Notes: generated from the letters alone by a model not told the origin. 32,649 nucleotides of DNA from an uncultured Eubacteriales bacterium (GCA_934256695.1 CAKQPE010000011.1:1-32649), one strand, 5' to 3'. Counted from the stretch's first letter, positions 15,265-24,387 are shown. Program-made: numbers and translations.

Positions 15265-15286
15265 ATTATATTTGGGAGGTATAGAA

Positions 15287-16570
15287 ATGGAAAAGAAAGA
15301 TTGGAAATTGGGAACAAAAGCAGTACAGGGCGAGTATTGGCCGGGCAATGCACAGGCAAGGGTTTCTCCTATAACTATGAGTACTACATACAGATATGAT
15401 ACCTGTGAAGAACTTGCAAGTGTATTTGACCTTGAACAGAATACAGATATGTATACAAGACTTTCAAACCCTACAACAGATGTTTTTGAAAAAAAGGTTG
15501 CACTTATGGAAGGCGGCGTAGGTGCACTTGCCACATCATCGGGTATGGCTGCAATAAGTACGGCTGTGCTTAATATTCTTAAAAAAGGCGACAGTTTTCT
15601 TGCGGCACAGAATATTTATGGCGGAGCATATACTATTTTTACAACAACATTCAAAGACCTTGGCATAGAAGCAATTATGTTTGACCCTGATATAAGCGAA
15701 GAAGAAATGCTTGCTCTTGCAAAGCCTAATACAAAGCTTGTTTACGGCGAAACAATAAGCAATCCTCTTGCCATGGTTCTTGATTTTCAGAAATTTTCAA
15801 ATGTTGCAAAGAAACTTGATGTGCCTCTTATGGTAGACAACACTTTTGCAACACCTATTTTATGTAAGCCTTTTGAGCTTGGGGCAAACATTGTTGTTCA
15901 TTCCACAAGCAAATATATGGACGGACATGCTGTAGCTCTTGGCGGAATTATAGTTGACGGAGGAAACTTTAATTGGGACAACGGTAAATTCCCTGATCTT
16001 GTAGAGCCTGATGAAAGCTATCATGGCGTAAGCTACCTGAAACAGTTTGGAGAGGCTGCATATATTACAAAAGCACGTGTACAGGTAATGAGAAACTTCG
16101 GAATGACAGCAAGCCCATTTAATGCTTGGCTTACAAACTTGGGCTGTGAATCACTTCATTTAAGAATGAGACAGCACAGCGACAATGCTCTTAAAATAGC
16201 TAAATATCTTCACGATAATGAAATGTGTGCATGGGTTAAATATCCCGGACTTGATGACAATAAATATTATGAACTTGCAAAGAAATATCTGCCTAACGGA
16301 TGCAGCGGAGTTATGACTTTCGGTGTAAAGGGCGGCAGAGATGCAAGCAGAAAGTTTATAAATGCTCTTAAAATGGTTGCTCTTGTTACTCATGTTGCTG
16401 ATGCAAGAACTTGTGTACTTCAGCCGGCATCAACAACACACAGACAGCTTTCCGATGCAGAGCTTGTTGCTTGCGGAATTTCACCTGATATGATCAGACT
16501 TTCTGTAGGTATAGAAGATGCTGACGATATAATAGCAGACTTTGAACAGGCATTTGCACAGTGCAAATAA
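15287..16570 (+). CDS. O-acetylhomoserine sulfhydrylase-type PLP enzyme
   Basis: This 427-residue cystathionine-gamma-synthase-family enzyme most resembles O-acetylhomoserine aminocarboxypropyltransferase (MetY), which joins O-acetylhomoserine with sulfide to make homocysteine. The PLP lysine is Lys209 in HSTSKYMDGH. Other family blocks are TSSGMAAIS near 84-92, YGGAYTIF, VDNTFATP near 182-189 and the C-terminal RLSVGIED. Methionine gamma-lyase is a related alternative, but the long YHGVSY insertion favours the sulfhydrylase type. Start is ATG 15287 with GGGAGG upstream; an ATG at 15242 falls in the palindrome and is rejected. glgB follows after 48 bases. Confidence 0.9.
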   Translation: MEKKDWKLGTKAVQGEYWPGNAQARVSPITMSTTYRYDTCEELASVFDLEQNTDMYTRLSNPTTDVFEKKVALMEGGVGALATSSGMAAISTAVLNILKKGDSFLAAQNIYGGAYTIFTTTFKDLGIEAIMFDPDISEEEMLALAKPNTKLVYGETISNPLAMVLDFQKFSNVAKKLDVPLMVDNTFATPILCKPFELGANIVVHSTSKYMDGHAVALGGIIVDGGNFNWDNGKFPDLVEPDESYHGVSYLKQFGEAAYITKARVQVMRNFGMTASPFNAWLTNLGCESLHLRMRQHSDNALKIAKYLHDNEMCAWVKYPGLDDNKYYELAKKYLPNGCSGVMTFGVKGGRDASRKFINALKMVALVTHVADARTCVLQPASTTHRQLSDAELVACGISPDMIRLSVGIEDADDIIADFEQAFAQCK

Positions 16571-16618
16571 AATAAAACAAACAACAAATGTTTTATCATC
16601 AAAAGGAGGCAGAACACT

Positions 16619-18820
16619 TTGAGGGACACAATTACAATAGATCAGATAGAGATGATTTTAAAAAACGAATACGGAGACCCGCACAGTGTTTTGGGACTGC
16701 ATATTATTGAAAAAGACGACAAAAGCTGTGTGGCGGTAAGAGAATTTATTCCCGGTGCATTGTCAATAACGGTAATAGATAAAAAAAGCAAAAGACGTTA
16801 TCCGCTTGAAAAAATACACGATGACGGATTTTTCAGCGGAATTATGGGAAGAAGAAAAAAATATTTTTCTTATCTTCTTGAGGTTGATTTCGGAAACGGA
16901 AACATATGGACTACAGATGACCAGTATACATTTGAGCCGACAATAACGGATTATGACAAATATCTTTTTGCTAACGGAACCCACTACAGGATATACGAAA
17001 AATTGGGAGCCCACAGGTGTACTATAGACAACTGTGAAGGAACGGCATTTGCCGTATGGGCACCAAATGCAAAAAGTGTAAGTGTTATAGGCGATTTTAA
17101 TATGTGGGACGGAAGAAGAAGCCAGATGCGGCTTCTTGGTGAGAGCGGAATTTGGGAAATATTTATTCCTCAGGTATGCTGTGGGGATAAATATAAGTTC
17201 AGGATAAAGGATACAAACGGCAATGCTGTGGATAAAAGCGACCCTTACGGAACATATACTGAGCTTAGACCGAACACTGCTTCCATAGTAAACGATATAC
17301 ATTCCTACCAGTGGGACGATGAAGAATGGCTTAACTACAGAGCGGGCCACGAGAGATACGACAGGCCGGTAAATATATATGAAGTCCATATGGGTTCTTG
17401 GAGGAGAGTCGGCAGTGATGACAGATTTATGACATACAGGGAAGCATCAGAGATGCTTGTTAAGTATGTTAAAGATATGGGATACACCCATATTGAGTTT
17501 CTGCCCCTTGCGGAACACCCTTTTGACGGAAGCTGGGGTTATCAGGTAACTGGGTACTATGCACCGACAAGCCGTTACGGAACACCTGAGGATTTCATGT
17601 ATCTTATTGATATATGTCATCAAAACGGAATAGGTGTAATAATGGACTGGGTTCCTGCTCATTTTCCGAAAGATTTGTCGGGTCTTGCACGTTTTGACGG
17701 AACAGCTTTATATGAGCATCAGGATTCAAGAATAGGTGAGCATATTGAGTGGGGAACATATATATTCAATTACGGAAGGAAGGAAGTTTCAAATTTCCTT
17801 ATAGCTAATGCTGTTTATTGGCTGAAAGAATACCACATAGACGGTCTTAGGGTAGATGCGGTTGCTTCTATGCTGTATTTGGATTATTGCCGTGAGGACG
17901 GACAATGGCTGCCAAACAAATACGGCGGAAGGGAAAATCTGGAAGCAGTTGAATTTTTGAAGCACCTTAATTCCGTTATAAGAAAGCATTTTCCCGGAAC
18001 GATGATTATGGCAGAGGAGTCTACATCGTGGGACGGTGTAACAAGAGATACGGAACACAACGGTCTTGGTTTCACATTTAAGTGGGACATGGGCTGGATG
18101 AATGACTTTTTAAACTATATAAAAAAAGAAACTGTTTACAGAAAATATCACCATAACTATCTTACGTTCAGCATGATGTATAATTATAACGAGAATTTTA
18201 TACTTGTTCTTTCACATGACGAGGTTGTACACATGAAAGGCTCTATGATGTATAAAGTGCCTGGGGATATGTGGCAGAAGGCGGCTAATCTTAGGGTGGC
18301 ATATGGTTTTATGTACGGACACCCGGGAAAGAAGCTGCTGTTTATGGGAGATGAAATAGGTCAGTTCAGCGAATGGAGTGAGGCAAGAAGCCTTGACTGG
18401 CATTTATTGCAGTATGATACTCACAAAAATTTGAAGGATTATGTTAAGGATCTTAATCATTTTTATTTAAACCACCCTGCTATGTGGAAAATGGATTTTG
18501 ACCCTATGGGCTTTGAGTGGATAGACTGCGATAACGCAGAACAGAGTATAGTTTCGTTTGAAAGACGGTGCAATGGCGAAAGACTGACCATAGTATGTAA
18601 TTTTACGGAAACAACATATGAAAATTTCCGTCAGGGTGTATTTGAAAATAAAACATACAAAGAAGTTTTTAACAGTGATGATTACAGATACGGCGGAACG
18701 GGAAGACTTAATTCAAATAAGCTGAAAGCTGAAAATATTCCTTGTGCAAGGGCGGATTACAGCATTAACATAACTCTGCCGCCACTTGGATTTGTAATAT
18801 TCAAGAGTGAAAATGAATAA
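16619..18820 (+). CDS. glgB: 1,4-alpha-glucan branching enzyme
   Basis: GlgB makes alpha-1,6 branches in glycogen. The 733 residues comprise an N-terminal extension, a carbohydrate-binding module 48 region near 105-215 (FAVWAPNAKSVSVIGDFN), the GH13 barrel and a C-terminal beta domain. GH13 landmarks are GLRVDAVASM with the nucleophile Asp near 413, the acid/base Glu in AEES near 465-468, and SHDEVVH near 532-538. The start is TTG 16619, nine bases after AAAGGAGG; no ATG is near. It is an isolated glycogen gene, with no glgC, glgA or glgP in the window. Cotranscription with the sulfhydrylase gene is possible from the 48-base gap. Confidence 0.96.
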   Translation: MRDTITIDQIEMILKNEYGDPHSVLGLHIIEKDDKSCVAVREFIPGALSITVIDKKSKRRYPLEKIHDDGFFSGIMGRRKKYFSYLLEVDFGNGNIWTTDDQYTFEPTITDYDKYLFANGTHYRIYEKLGAHRCTIDNCEGTAFAVWAPNAKSVSVIGDFNMWDGRRSQMRLLGESGIWEIFIPQVCCGDKYKFRIKDTNGNAVDKSDPYGTYTELRPNTASIVNDIHSYQWDDEEWLNYRAGHERYDRPVNIYEVHMGSWRRVGSDDRFMTYREASEMLVKYVKDMGYTHIEFLPLAEHPFDGSWGYQVTGYYAPTSRYGTPEDFMYLIDICHQNGIGVIMDWVPAHFPKDLSGLARFDGTALYEHQDSRIGEHIEWGTYIFNYGRKEVSNFLIANAVYWLKEYHIDGLRVDAVASMLYLDYCREDGQWLPNKYGGRENLEAVEFLKHLNSVIRKHFPGTMIMAEESTSWDGVTRDTEHNGLGFTFKWDMGWMNDFLNYIKKETVYRKYHHNYLTFSMMYNYNENFILVLSHDEVVHMKGSMMYKVPGDMWQKAANLRVAYGFMYGHPGKKLLFMGDEIGQFSEWSEARSLDWHLLQYDTHKNLKDYVKDLNHFYLNHPAMWKMDFDPMGFEWIDCDNAEQSIVSFERRCNGERLTIVCNFTETTYENFRQGVFENKTYKEVFNSDDYRYGGTGRLNSNKLKAENIPCARADYSINITLPPLGFVIFKSENE

Positions 18821-18878
18821 ATATATTACCCTAAACAAACTTGATTTTTATTGAAATAAACTAAATTATTAAATATGC

Positions 18879-18908
18879 TTTACAAAATACCGAAAGGGCA
18901 TATATAAT
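18879..18908 (+). promoter_or_regulatory. Candidate upstream promoter before rpsU
   Basis: TTTACA (18879-18884), an 18-base spacer and TATAAT (18903-18908). This would start a transcript about 170 bases upstream of rpsU. An imperfect inverted repeat, AAAC-TTGATTTT near 18836 and AAAATCAAGGTTT near 18925, flanks it. It may be a second rpsU promoter or the start of a small RNA; only the hexamers support it. Confidence 0.4.
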
Positions 18909-18987
18909 ATATAAATGTACGCTGAAAATCAAGGTTTTATCAGCACTTGAAATTTAGATTTTGCTTTTAAATAAAAGTATTTTGGTG

Positions 18988-19016
18988 TTGACGAGAAACG
19001 GATTTTTGTGTATAAT
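18988..19016 (+). promoter_or_regulatory. Sigma-A promoter of rpsU-yqeY
   Basis: TTGACG (18988-18993) and TATAAT (19011-19016) are separated by 17 bases, close to perfect consensus. The start would be near 19023, leaving a leader of about 70 bases before rpsU. Confidence 0.85.
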
Positions 19017-19094
19017 TGTAAAGTATGTGGTGTGCAGCAGATAGTCTGATTTGCCCATCATAGCAAAATTAAGCTCACGGAGGGAGGGAAATTC

Positions 19095-19271
19095 ATGTCA
19101 GAGGTTAGAGTAAAAGAAAATGAATCCTTGGATAGTGCTCTTCGTCGCTTTAAAAGAAACTGTGCCAGAGATGGTATAATGGGTGAAGTTCGTAAGAGAG
19201 AACATTATGACAAGCCAAGCGTAAAGCGTAAAAAGAAATCAGAGGCTGCAAGAAAGCGTAAATTCAAATAA
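19095..19271 (+). CDS. rpsU: 30S ribosomal protein S21
   Basis: A 58-residue, highly basic protein whose sequence starts MSEVRVKENESLDSALRRFK and ends in the lysine/arginine-rich tail KKKSEAARKRKFK, characteristic of S21. S21 joins the small subunit platform near the anti-Shine-Dalgarno end of 16S rRNA and helps initiation. GGGAGGG lies seven bases before the ATG. It is directly followed by yqeY at 17 bases, the usual Firmicutes pairing. Confidence 0.97.
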   Translation: MSEVRVKENESLDSALRRFKRNCARDGIMGEVRKREHYDKPSVKRKKKSEAARKRKFK

Positions 19272-19288
19272 TTGAGAGATGATTTGAA

Positions 19289-19732
19289 ATGTCTTTAAAA
19301 GACAAACTTTTGCAGGATTTGAAGGAAGCCATGAAGGAAAAAGATACTGTACGTAAAAATACAGTACAGCTTGTTCGTTCGGGAATTCTTCAGATTGAAA
19401 AAGATAAAAAAATTGAGCTTGACGATGAAGGTGTCCTTGATGTTATTTCAAAGGAACTTAAAAAACGCCGTGATTCCATGCCGGACTATGTTAAAAGCGG
19501 ACGACAGGATTTAATCGACAATCTCAATAAGGAAATTGAAGTTTTGCTTACTTACCTTCCTAAACAGCTTACGGAAGACGAGATTAAAGTTATCGTTGAA
19601 GAAGCGGTTAAGGAAACAGGAGCAGCTACTATGAAAGATATGGGCAAGGTTATGGCTAATGTTACGCCGAAGGTAAAAGGCCGTGCCGATAATAAAATAG
19701 TAAGCGGACTTGTTAAACAGATGCTTCAATAA
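19289..19732 (+). CDS. yqeY: GatB/YqeY domain protein
   Basis: A 147-residue protein of the YqeY family. It resembles the C-terminal tRNA-binding tail domain of the amidotransferase subunit GatB, here as a free-standing protein. Typical blocks are the opening SLKDKLLQDLKEAMKEKD, the helical middle KELKKRRDSMPDYVKSGR, the LPKQLTEDE segment near 92-100 and the closing GRADNKIVSGLVKQML. Function is not firmly known. It lies 17 bases after rpsU and shares its promoter. Confidence 0.95.
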   Translation: MSLKDKLLQDLKEAMKEKDTVRKNTVQLVRSGILQIEKDKKIELDDEGVLDVISKELKKRRDSMPDYVKSGRQDLIDNLNKEIEVLLTYLPKQLTEDEIKVIVEEAVKETGAATMKDMGKVMANVTPKVKGRADNKIVSGLVKQMLQ

Positions 19733-19740
19733 AAACAGAT

Positions 19741-19768
19741 GACCGTTGGTGTTGCCAACGGTCTTTTT
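19741..19768. terminator. Bidirectional terminator between convergent yqeY and the LysR gene
   Basis: GACCGTTGG (19741-19749) pairs with CCAACGGTC (19755-19763) around TGTTG, followed by five T residues on the plus strand. The A-run just upstream gives a T-run on the minus strand, so both convergent genes are served. Confidence 0.9.
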
Positions 19769-19772
19769 GTGT

Positions 19773-20648
19773 CTAAACATCGGGATAATTTTTTGTATGT
19801 TCTATAAGGTAGTTAATAAATATGCGGCTTGAAGCAGAAATCAGATCCTTACTTTTATATATAATACCTATAGGTCGGCTGATTTTTGGTTCAACAGGTG
19901 TATCTACTATATCGAAATGTCCGGCAATCAAAGCCAGTTTTGGCAATATGGCAAGACCGAGATTATTTTCAACCATAGCAATAATGCTGTTGTCATCGCA
20001 AAGATGATATTTTACATTAAGTTCAATACCAAGTGAACGGAGATAAATCATAAAATCCTTTTCATCACCTTCATCAAGAGCAATAAACGGTTCGTTTTTT
20101 AATTCATTTACGTTAATAATCTTTTTTTGGGCAAGTTGATGTTCTTTGGAAAGAACGAGAAAAAGAGGATCATCAAAAAGCTTTATTGACTGGAACTTTT
20201 TCATGCCCTCTATATTTGTTATTCCGAAATCAACCATATCTTTATTTACCCAGTTTTCAATTTCACGATAATATCCCTGATGAAATTCAAAATTTATATT
20301 AGGATAATCTTTTTTAAATTCCTTTAAAATTTTGGGAAATATTGAACCCGAAAACGTGGCAAATGTCGCTATACGTACAACACCGGACTGCATTCCTTTC
20401 AGAGAAAGACAAGTCTCTTTAAGCTGGGTGTTTGTATCAACAAGACGGCGTATTATAGGTACAAGCTGTGTTCCCTCATATGTAAGCTGAAGTCCGTGTT
20501 TTGAACGGATAAAGAGAGTAGTGTTAAGTTCTTTTTCAAGAGAACCTATCATCTGGCTGACTGCTGACTGAGTGTAGTTAAGTTCTTCTGCCGCTGTGGT
20601 AAAACTTCCATGTTCTATTACTTTTAAAAAAGCTATATATTTTCGCAT
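19773..20648 (-). CDS. LysR-family transcriptional regulator
   Basis: The 291-residue protein has an N-terminal winged helix-turn-helix (residues 1-60; SFTTAAEELNYTQSAVSQMI is the typical recognition segment) and a periplasmic-binding-protein-like effector domain from about 90 onward. The effector ligand is unknown. LysR genes often regulate a divergent neighbour, but the upstream gene here points the same way and is separated by a terminator, so autoregulation or a distant target is more likely. Confidence 0.93.
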   Translation of the reverse strand: MRKYIAFLKVIEHGSFTTAAEELNYTQSAVSQMIGSLEKELNTTLFIRSKHGLQLTYEGTQLVPIIRRLVDTNTQLKETCLSLKGMQSGVVRIATFATFSGSIFPKILKEFKKDYPNINFEFHQGYYREIENWVNKDMVDFGITNIEGMKKFQSIKLFDDPLFLVLSKEHQLAQKKIINVNELKNEPFIALDEGDEKDFMIYLRSLGIELNVKYHLCDDNSIIAMVENNLGLAILPKLALIAGHFDIVDTPVEPKISRPIGIIYKSKDLISASSRIFINYLIEHTKNYPDV

Positions 20649-20759
20649 ATTTTCATCATACTCCGAAAAAAATAATTTACTGCATAAGTTTTTCTAATAT
20701 TGAATTACTAATATAACTATATTTTACATTTATTTTATAGGACTGTAAGATAAACAAAT

Positions 20760-20792
20760 CTTATTTATTGAATAAGTTTTTGTAAGGCTTAT
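20760..20792. promoter_or_regulatory. Candidate LysR-type binding dyads in the regulator's own leader
   Basis: CTTATTTATTGAATAAG (20760-20776) and ATAAG-N11-CTTAT (20772-20792) are two overlapping dyads sharing ATAAG. The second fits the interrupted T-N11-A style of LysR-family sites. They lie 112-144 bases upstream of the LysR start. The rest of the 20649-20887 stretch is AT-rich, and I see no gene in it. Confidence 0.35.
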
Positions 20793-20887
20793 GTATTTTA
20801 AGGAAAAAATTAAAGTTCAGCTTATTTGCTTTGGTTTTACGCAGTGAAAACATAACACTTTATAAATCCAAAAATTTTAATCTGTAG

Positions 20888-20935
20888 TGCAAAAATGCCG
20901 ATACATATATGTATCGGCATTTTTGCAAATTTTTT
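20888..20935. terminator. 40-bp perfect palindrome, terminator of the PsiE-like gene
   Basis: TGCAAAAATGCCGATACATA at 20888-20907 is followed immediately by its exact complement to 20927. The stem is long and ends in T-runs on both strands. It lies 57 bases beyond the stop codon of the minus-strand PsiE-like gene and insulates the LysR gene from it. Confidence 0.85.
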
Positions 20936-20983
20936 ATTCGAGGCTTAAAAAGTCGATACCGGAAAAAGCAACGATTTTAAGGC

Positions 20984-21409
20984 TTATTTTTCATCGTTTT
21001 TTTCTATAAGGGCAGGTTTCTTTTCTTTGCAATCCGTAAAATACTTTCGTGCCGCAAGGAGAATGAATATGGATATAACACCTAAAAGCATTTGAAATGT
21101 GTCAAGGTGTTCCACAACCATCTGTCGTGATATGGCAAACATTAAAACCTCAATAAGGTTTTTGGAAGTATGCTGGCAGAGGAGTTTTATAAACTCCAAA
21201 CCTACAACAAGCGTAAGGGCAGATGAAAGAAAGTGTGAAAACTCATCAGAGGTCATTTTAAATAAATCGGAACTAAAAGCAGATGAAATTAAATTGTATA
21301 TCATAAAAAGTATAACTATGGTTATTATAATTGAAACAATAATTTCAAACCCCTGTATGGCGGCAAACATTGTGTCGCTGAATAAAGTTTTGAAGTCAGA
21401 TTTTTTCAT
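20984..21409 (-). CDS. PsiE-like membrane protein
   Basis: The 141-residue protein has four hydrophobic segments, near 20-45, 60-80, 85-97 and 105-122. The block LEFIKLLCQHTSKNLIEVLM followed by FAISRQMVVEH matches the phosphate-starvation-inducible PsiE family. The family's biochemical role is unknown, and the name reflects phosphate regulation seen in enterobacteria, which need not hold here. AGGTG lies five bases before the ATG. It stands alone between its promoter and a long palindromic terminator. Confidence 0.85.
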   Translation of the reverse strand: MKKSDFKTLFSDTMFAAIQGFEIIVSIIITIVILFMIYNLISSAFSSDLFKMTSDEFSHFLSSALTLVVGLEFIKLLCQHTSKNLIEVLMFAISRQMVVEHLDTFQMLLGVISIFILLAARKYFTDCKEKKPALIEKNDEK

Positions 21410-21444
21410 TTTTCACCTCATAAGAAATAAATTAATTTTTTCTA

Positions 21445-21473
21445 ATTTTACAGGTTTACAGTGTTAAAGTCAA
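21445..21473 (-). promoter_or_regulatory. Sigma-A promoter of the PsiE-like gene
   Basis: On the minus strand TTGACT (21473-21468) and TAAAAT (21450-21445) are 17 bases apart. The spacer contains a short direct repeat, TTTACAGG then TTTACAGT on the plus strand (21447-21462), and a further TTACAGG occurs near 21499. This could be a regulator site shared with the divergent fru operon. Confidence 0.65.
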
Positions 21474-21591
21474 TAGATAAAAAGAAAATATTATGTAAAT
21501 TACAGGTAATAAAAAAATAATATCAATAAGAAGTAAATTTTTAGGATAAGTATTCGATAAAGGGAGAATATTAATATTAGGAGTGATTAGT

Positions 21592-22515
21592 ATGATTTAT
21601 ACGGTTACGCTTAATCCTTCGCTGGATTATGTAATGATGAGCAATATTGAAAAGGGCAGTATTAACAGAAGTGAGGAGGAAGAATATTTTGCAGGAGGAA
21701 AAGGAATAAACGTATCCATAATGCTTAAAAATCTTGGAATTGAAAATAAGGCATTGGGATTTTTGGCAGGCTTTACGGGAAAAGAAGCAGAGAGAATTTT
21801 AAATTCAAAAGGAGTGGATAACAATTTTATATATATTGATGAAGGTTTTACAAGAATAAATGTAAAAATAAAAAATACAGAAGGTGAAACGGAAATAAAT
21901 GCCTGTGGACCGTATATAAAAAAGCAGTATATTGATATGCTTTTGGATTTGATAGGCTGTATGAAAAAAGATGACATTATAGTTATGTCAGGTTCCGAGC
22001 CGGCAAGCGGAGAAGAAAGTATTTATAGGTTAATGGCAAAAATAGCTTTTGACTGCGGAATAAAATTTATTGCCGATACAACTGGAAAAAATTTAAAAGA
22101 AGTAATCAAATATAAGCCTTTTCTTGTTAAGCCAAACAGAAAAGAAATAGAGGAGTATTTCGGTAAAAAAGTAGAAAGCCGTGAAGAAATAATAAATATG
22201 GCTTTGGAGCTTCAAAAAGAAGGTGCCGAAAGTGTAATTGTATCTGACGGAGCGAAAGGAGCGGTTTTTGTCGGCAAGGAAGGAAAAATATATTATGCCG
22301 AAGCACCGGAAGGAAAGGTTATAAATACCGTGGGTTCCGGGGACTCTATGATTTCTGGATACATTTACGGAATGATTAACTGCAAAAACGAAAAAGAGGC
22401 TTTTAAGTTCTCGGTTTCGGCAGGATCGGCAACGGCTTTTTCAAAGAGTATAGGGGAAAAAGAAAAGGTTTATGAAATCTATAAATCAATGAAATTACAG
22501 GGAGTGGTTTTATGA
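21592..22515 (+). CDS. fruK: 1-phosphofructokinase
   Basis: FruK phosphorylates the fructose-1-phosphate made by the fructose PTS to fructose-1,6-bisphosphate. The protein (307 residues from ATG 21592) shows PfkB/ribokinase signatures: an N-terminal TVTLNPSLDYVM, the GGKGINVS block near 35-42 and the ATP/catalytic motif TVGSGDSMISGY with catalytic Asp251. AGGAG lies eight bases before ATG 21592; a GTG at 21583 falls in that site and is rejected. It overlaps the fruA start by four bases. No fruR-type repressor gene is adjacent. Confidence 0.95.
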   Translation: MIYTVTLNPSLDYVMMSNIEKGSINRSEEEEYFAGGKGINVSIMLKNLGIENKALGFLAGFTGKEAERILNSKGVDNNFIYIDEGFTRINVKIKNTEGETEINACGPYIKKQYIDMLLDLIGCMKKDDIIVMSGSEPASGEESIYRLMAKIAFDCGIKFIADTTGKNLKEVIKYKPFLVKPNRKEIEEYFGKKVESREEIINMALELQKEGAESVIVSDGAKGAVFVGKEGKIYYAEAPEGKVINTVGSGDSMISGYIYGMINCKNEKEAFKFSVSAGSATAFSKSIGEKEKVYEIYKSMKLQGVVL

Positions 22516-24383
22516 AAATTACAGACCTTATAGATTTGCAAAGCATAAGAATAGATATAAGTGTTAAAGACAAAAATGAAATGCTTTATTATCTGTCGGA
22601 GCTTATGTTCAGTGCAGGGAAAGTAAGTGACAGAGAAAAATTTGAAGAAGCACTGAAAAAAAGAGAGGAACAGTCCACAACTGCCGTAGGAGAGAAAATT
22701 GCCGTTCCCCATGCAAAGGACAAGTCAGTAAAGAAAGCGGCTATAGGTGCTGTAAGGTTAAAAAACGGAATTGATTTCGGCTCGGAGGACGGAGAAGAAA
22801 GCAGGCTGTTTTTTGTAATAGCTGCACCGGAGGGCGGAGAAAACATACACCTTGACGCACTGGGGAAACTTTCTTCAATGCTTATGAATGAGGATTTTAT
22901 AAATTCACTTATGAACGCAAAAAGCAAGAAGGAGTTTCTGGATATTATAGGAAAAAATGAGCAGGAAGAAAATGAAGAAGAAACCGTAATTACGGAAGGA
23001 AAATACGATGTTGTTGCCGTTACAGCCTGTCCTACGGGAATTGCACATACTTTTATGGCGGCAGAAGGACTGGAAAAAGCCGCAGAAAAAATGGGCGTAA
23101 GCATAAAGGTAGAAAAAAACGGTGCTTCGGGAATAAAAGACAGGCTTACGGAGGAAGAGATTAAAAATGCATCTGCCGTAATAGTTGCCGCAGACAGAAA
23201 GGTTGAAATGGCACGTTTTGACGGAAAGCCCATGGTAAAGGCAAAGGTATCGGAAGGAATAACAAATGCCGAAAAACTTATAGAAAAGGCAATGAATAAA
23301 AATACGGAGATATACCGTTACAATGACAGTATGACAAAAGAGGAGGAAGCTTTCAGCCAAAAAGGCGGCCTGCACAGTATTTATACGGATTTGATGAACG
23401 GTGTTTCTTATATGCTTCCTTTTGTAATAGGCGGAGGCATACTTATAGCATTGGCGTTTTTGTTTGATGATTATTCTATTGATCCGTCAAATTTCGGAAT
23501 GAATACGCCTTTGGCGGCATTTTTCAAAACAGCAGGCGGTGCGGCATTTAGTTTTATGCTGCCTGTATTAAGCGGATACATTGCCATGAGTATTTCCGAT
23601 AAGCCTGCACTGGCGGCAGGCTTTACCGGAGGGTTTCTTGCGGAACAGGGCGGAAGCGGATTTCTTGGGGCTTTGCTTGCAGGCTTTATTGCAGGATACA
23701 TTATGCAGTGGCTTAAAACCGTATTGGACAAACTTCCCGAAAGCATATCGGGAATAAAAAGTGTTCTGCTTTATCCACTTTTAAGTATTTTTTTGACAGC
23801 GGCAACAATTGAATTTTTATTAAATCCGCCTGTAAGTGCATTAAACGGTATGCTTTACGGATTTTTGAACAACATGGGAGACTCGAGCAGAGTGCTTTTG
23901 GGAATAATACTGGCTGCCATGATGGCTATAGACATGGGCGGCCCTGTAAATAAGGCGGCTTATGTATTCGGCACTGCGGCAATAACACAGGACAGATTTG
24001 ACATTATGGCTGCGGTAATGATAGGCGGAATGGTGCCGCCTATAGCAATAGCGCTGTGCAGTACGTTTTTTAAAAACAGATTTTCTGCCAAAGAAAGAAA
24101 AAGTGCAACGGTAAACTATATTATGGGGCTTTCTTTTATTACGGAAGGGGCAATACCTTTTGCGGCGGCTGACCCCATAAGGGTTATACCTTCCTGTGCA
24201 TTGGGTTCTGCCGTTGCAGGAGGACTGAGTATGTTTTTTAACTGTACTTTAAGGGCACCTCACGGAGGAATATTTGTAATACCTGTTATAGGAAATTGGC
24301 TTGGATTTTTAATTTCGCTGTTAATAGGTTCTGTTGTTGGAATGATTATGCTTGCAGTATTAAAAAAACCGATGGAGGAATGA
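22512..24383 (+). CDS. fruA: Fructose-specific PTS transporter, fused IIA-IIB-IIC
   Basis: The 623-residue protein takes up fructose and phosphorylates it on carbon 1. Residues 1-150 are EIIA with phospho-His67 in VPHAKD. Residues 165-265 are EIIB with phospho-Cys173 in TACPTGIAHTF. Residues 290-620 are the membrane EIIC, starting LHSIYTDLMNGVSYMLPFVI, with about nine hydrophobic segments. Domain order IIA-IIB-IIC is a standard Firmicutes form. Its ATG overlaps the fruK stop codon (ATGA), indicating coupling; the HPr gene follows after four bases. Confidence 0.96.
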   Translation: MKITDLIDLQSIRIDISVKDKNEMLYYLSELMFSAGKVSDREKFEEALKKREEQSTTAVGEKIAVPHAKDKSVKKAAIGAVRLKNGIDFGSEDGEESRLFFVIAAPEGGENIHLDALGKLSSMLMNEDFINSLMNAKSKKEFLDIIGKNEQEENEEETVITEGKYDVVAVTACPTGIAHTFMAAEGLEKAAEKMGVSIKVEKNGASGIKDRLTEEEIKNASAVIVAADRKVEMARFDGKPMVKAKVSEGITNAEKLIEKAMNKNTEIYRYNDSMTKEEEAFSQKGGLHSIYTDLMNGVSYMLPFVIGGGILIALAFLFDDYSIDPSNFGMNTPLAAFFKTAGGAAFSFMLPVLSGYIAMSISDKPALAAGFTGGFLAEQGGSGFLGALLAGFIAGYIMQWLKTVLDKLPESISGIKSVLLYPLLSIFLTAATIEFLLNPPVSALNGMLYGFLNNMGDSSRVLLGIILAAMMAIDMGGPVNKAAYVFGTAAITQDRFDIMAAVMIGGMVPPIAIALCSTFFKNRFSAKERKSATVNYIMGLSFITEGAIPFAAADPIRVIPSCALGSAVAGGLSMFFNCTLRAPHGGIFVIPVIGNWLGFLISLLIGSVVGMIMLAVLKKPMEE

Positions 24384-24387
24384 GAAT

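Noticed and set aside
15130..15286. SAM riboswitch or T-box upstream of the sulfhydrylase gene
   Set aside because: None of the conserved core sequences is present; only a DNA palindrome and promoter-like boxes.
22589..23233. Long open frame antisense to fruA
   Set aside because: The plus strand encodes a clear PTS protein with motifs; the antisense product is Ser/Phe-rich with no domain, a typical mirror of this codon usage.
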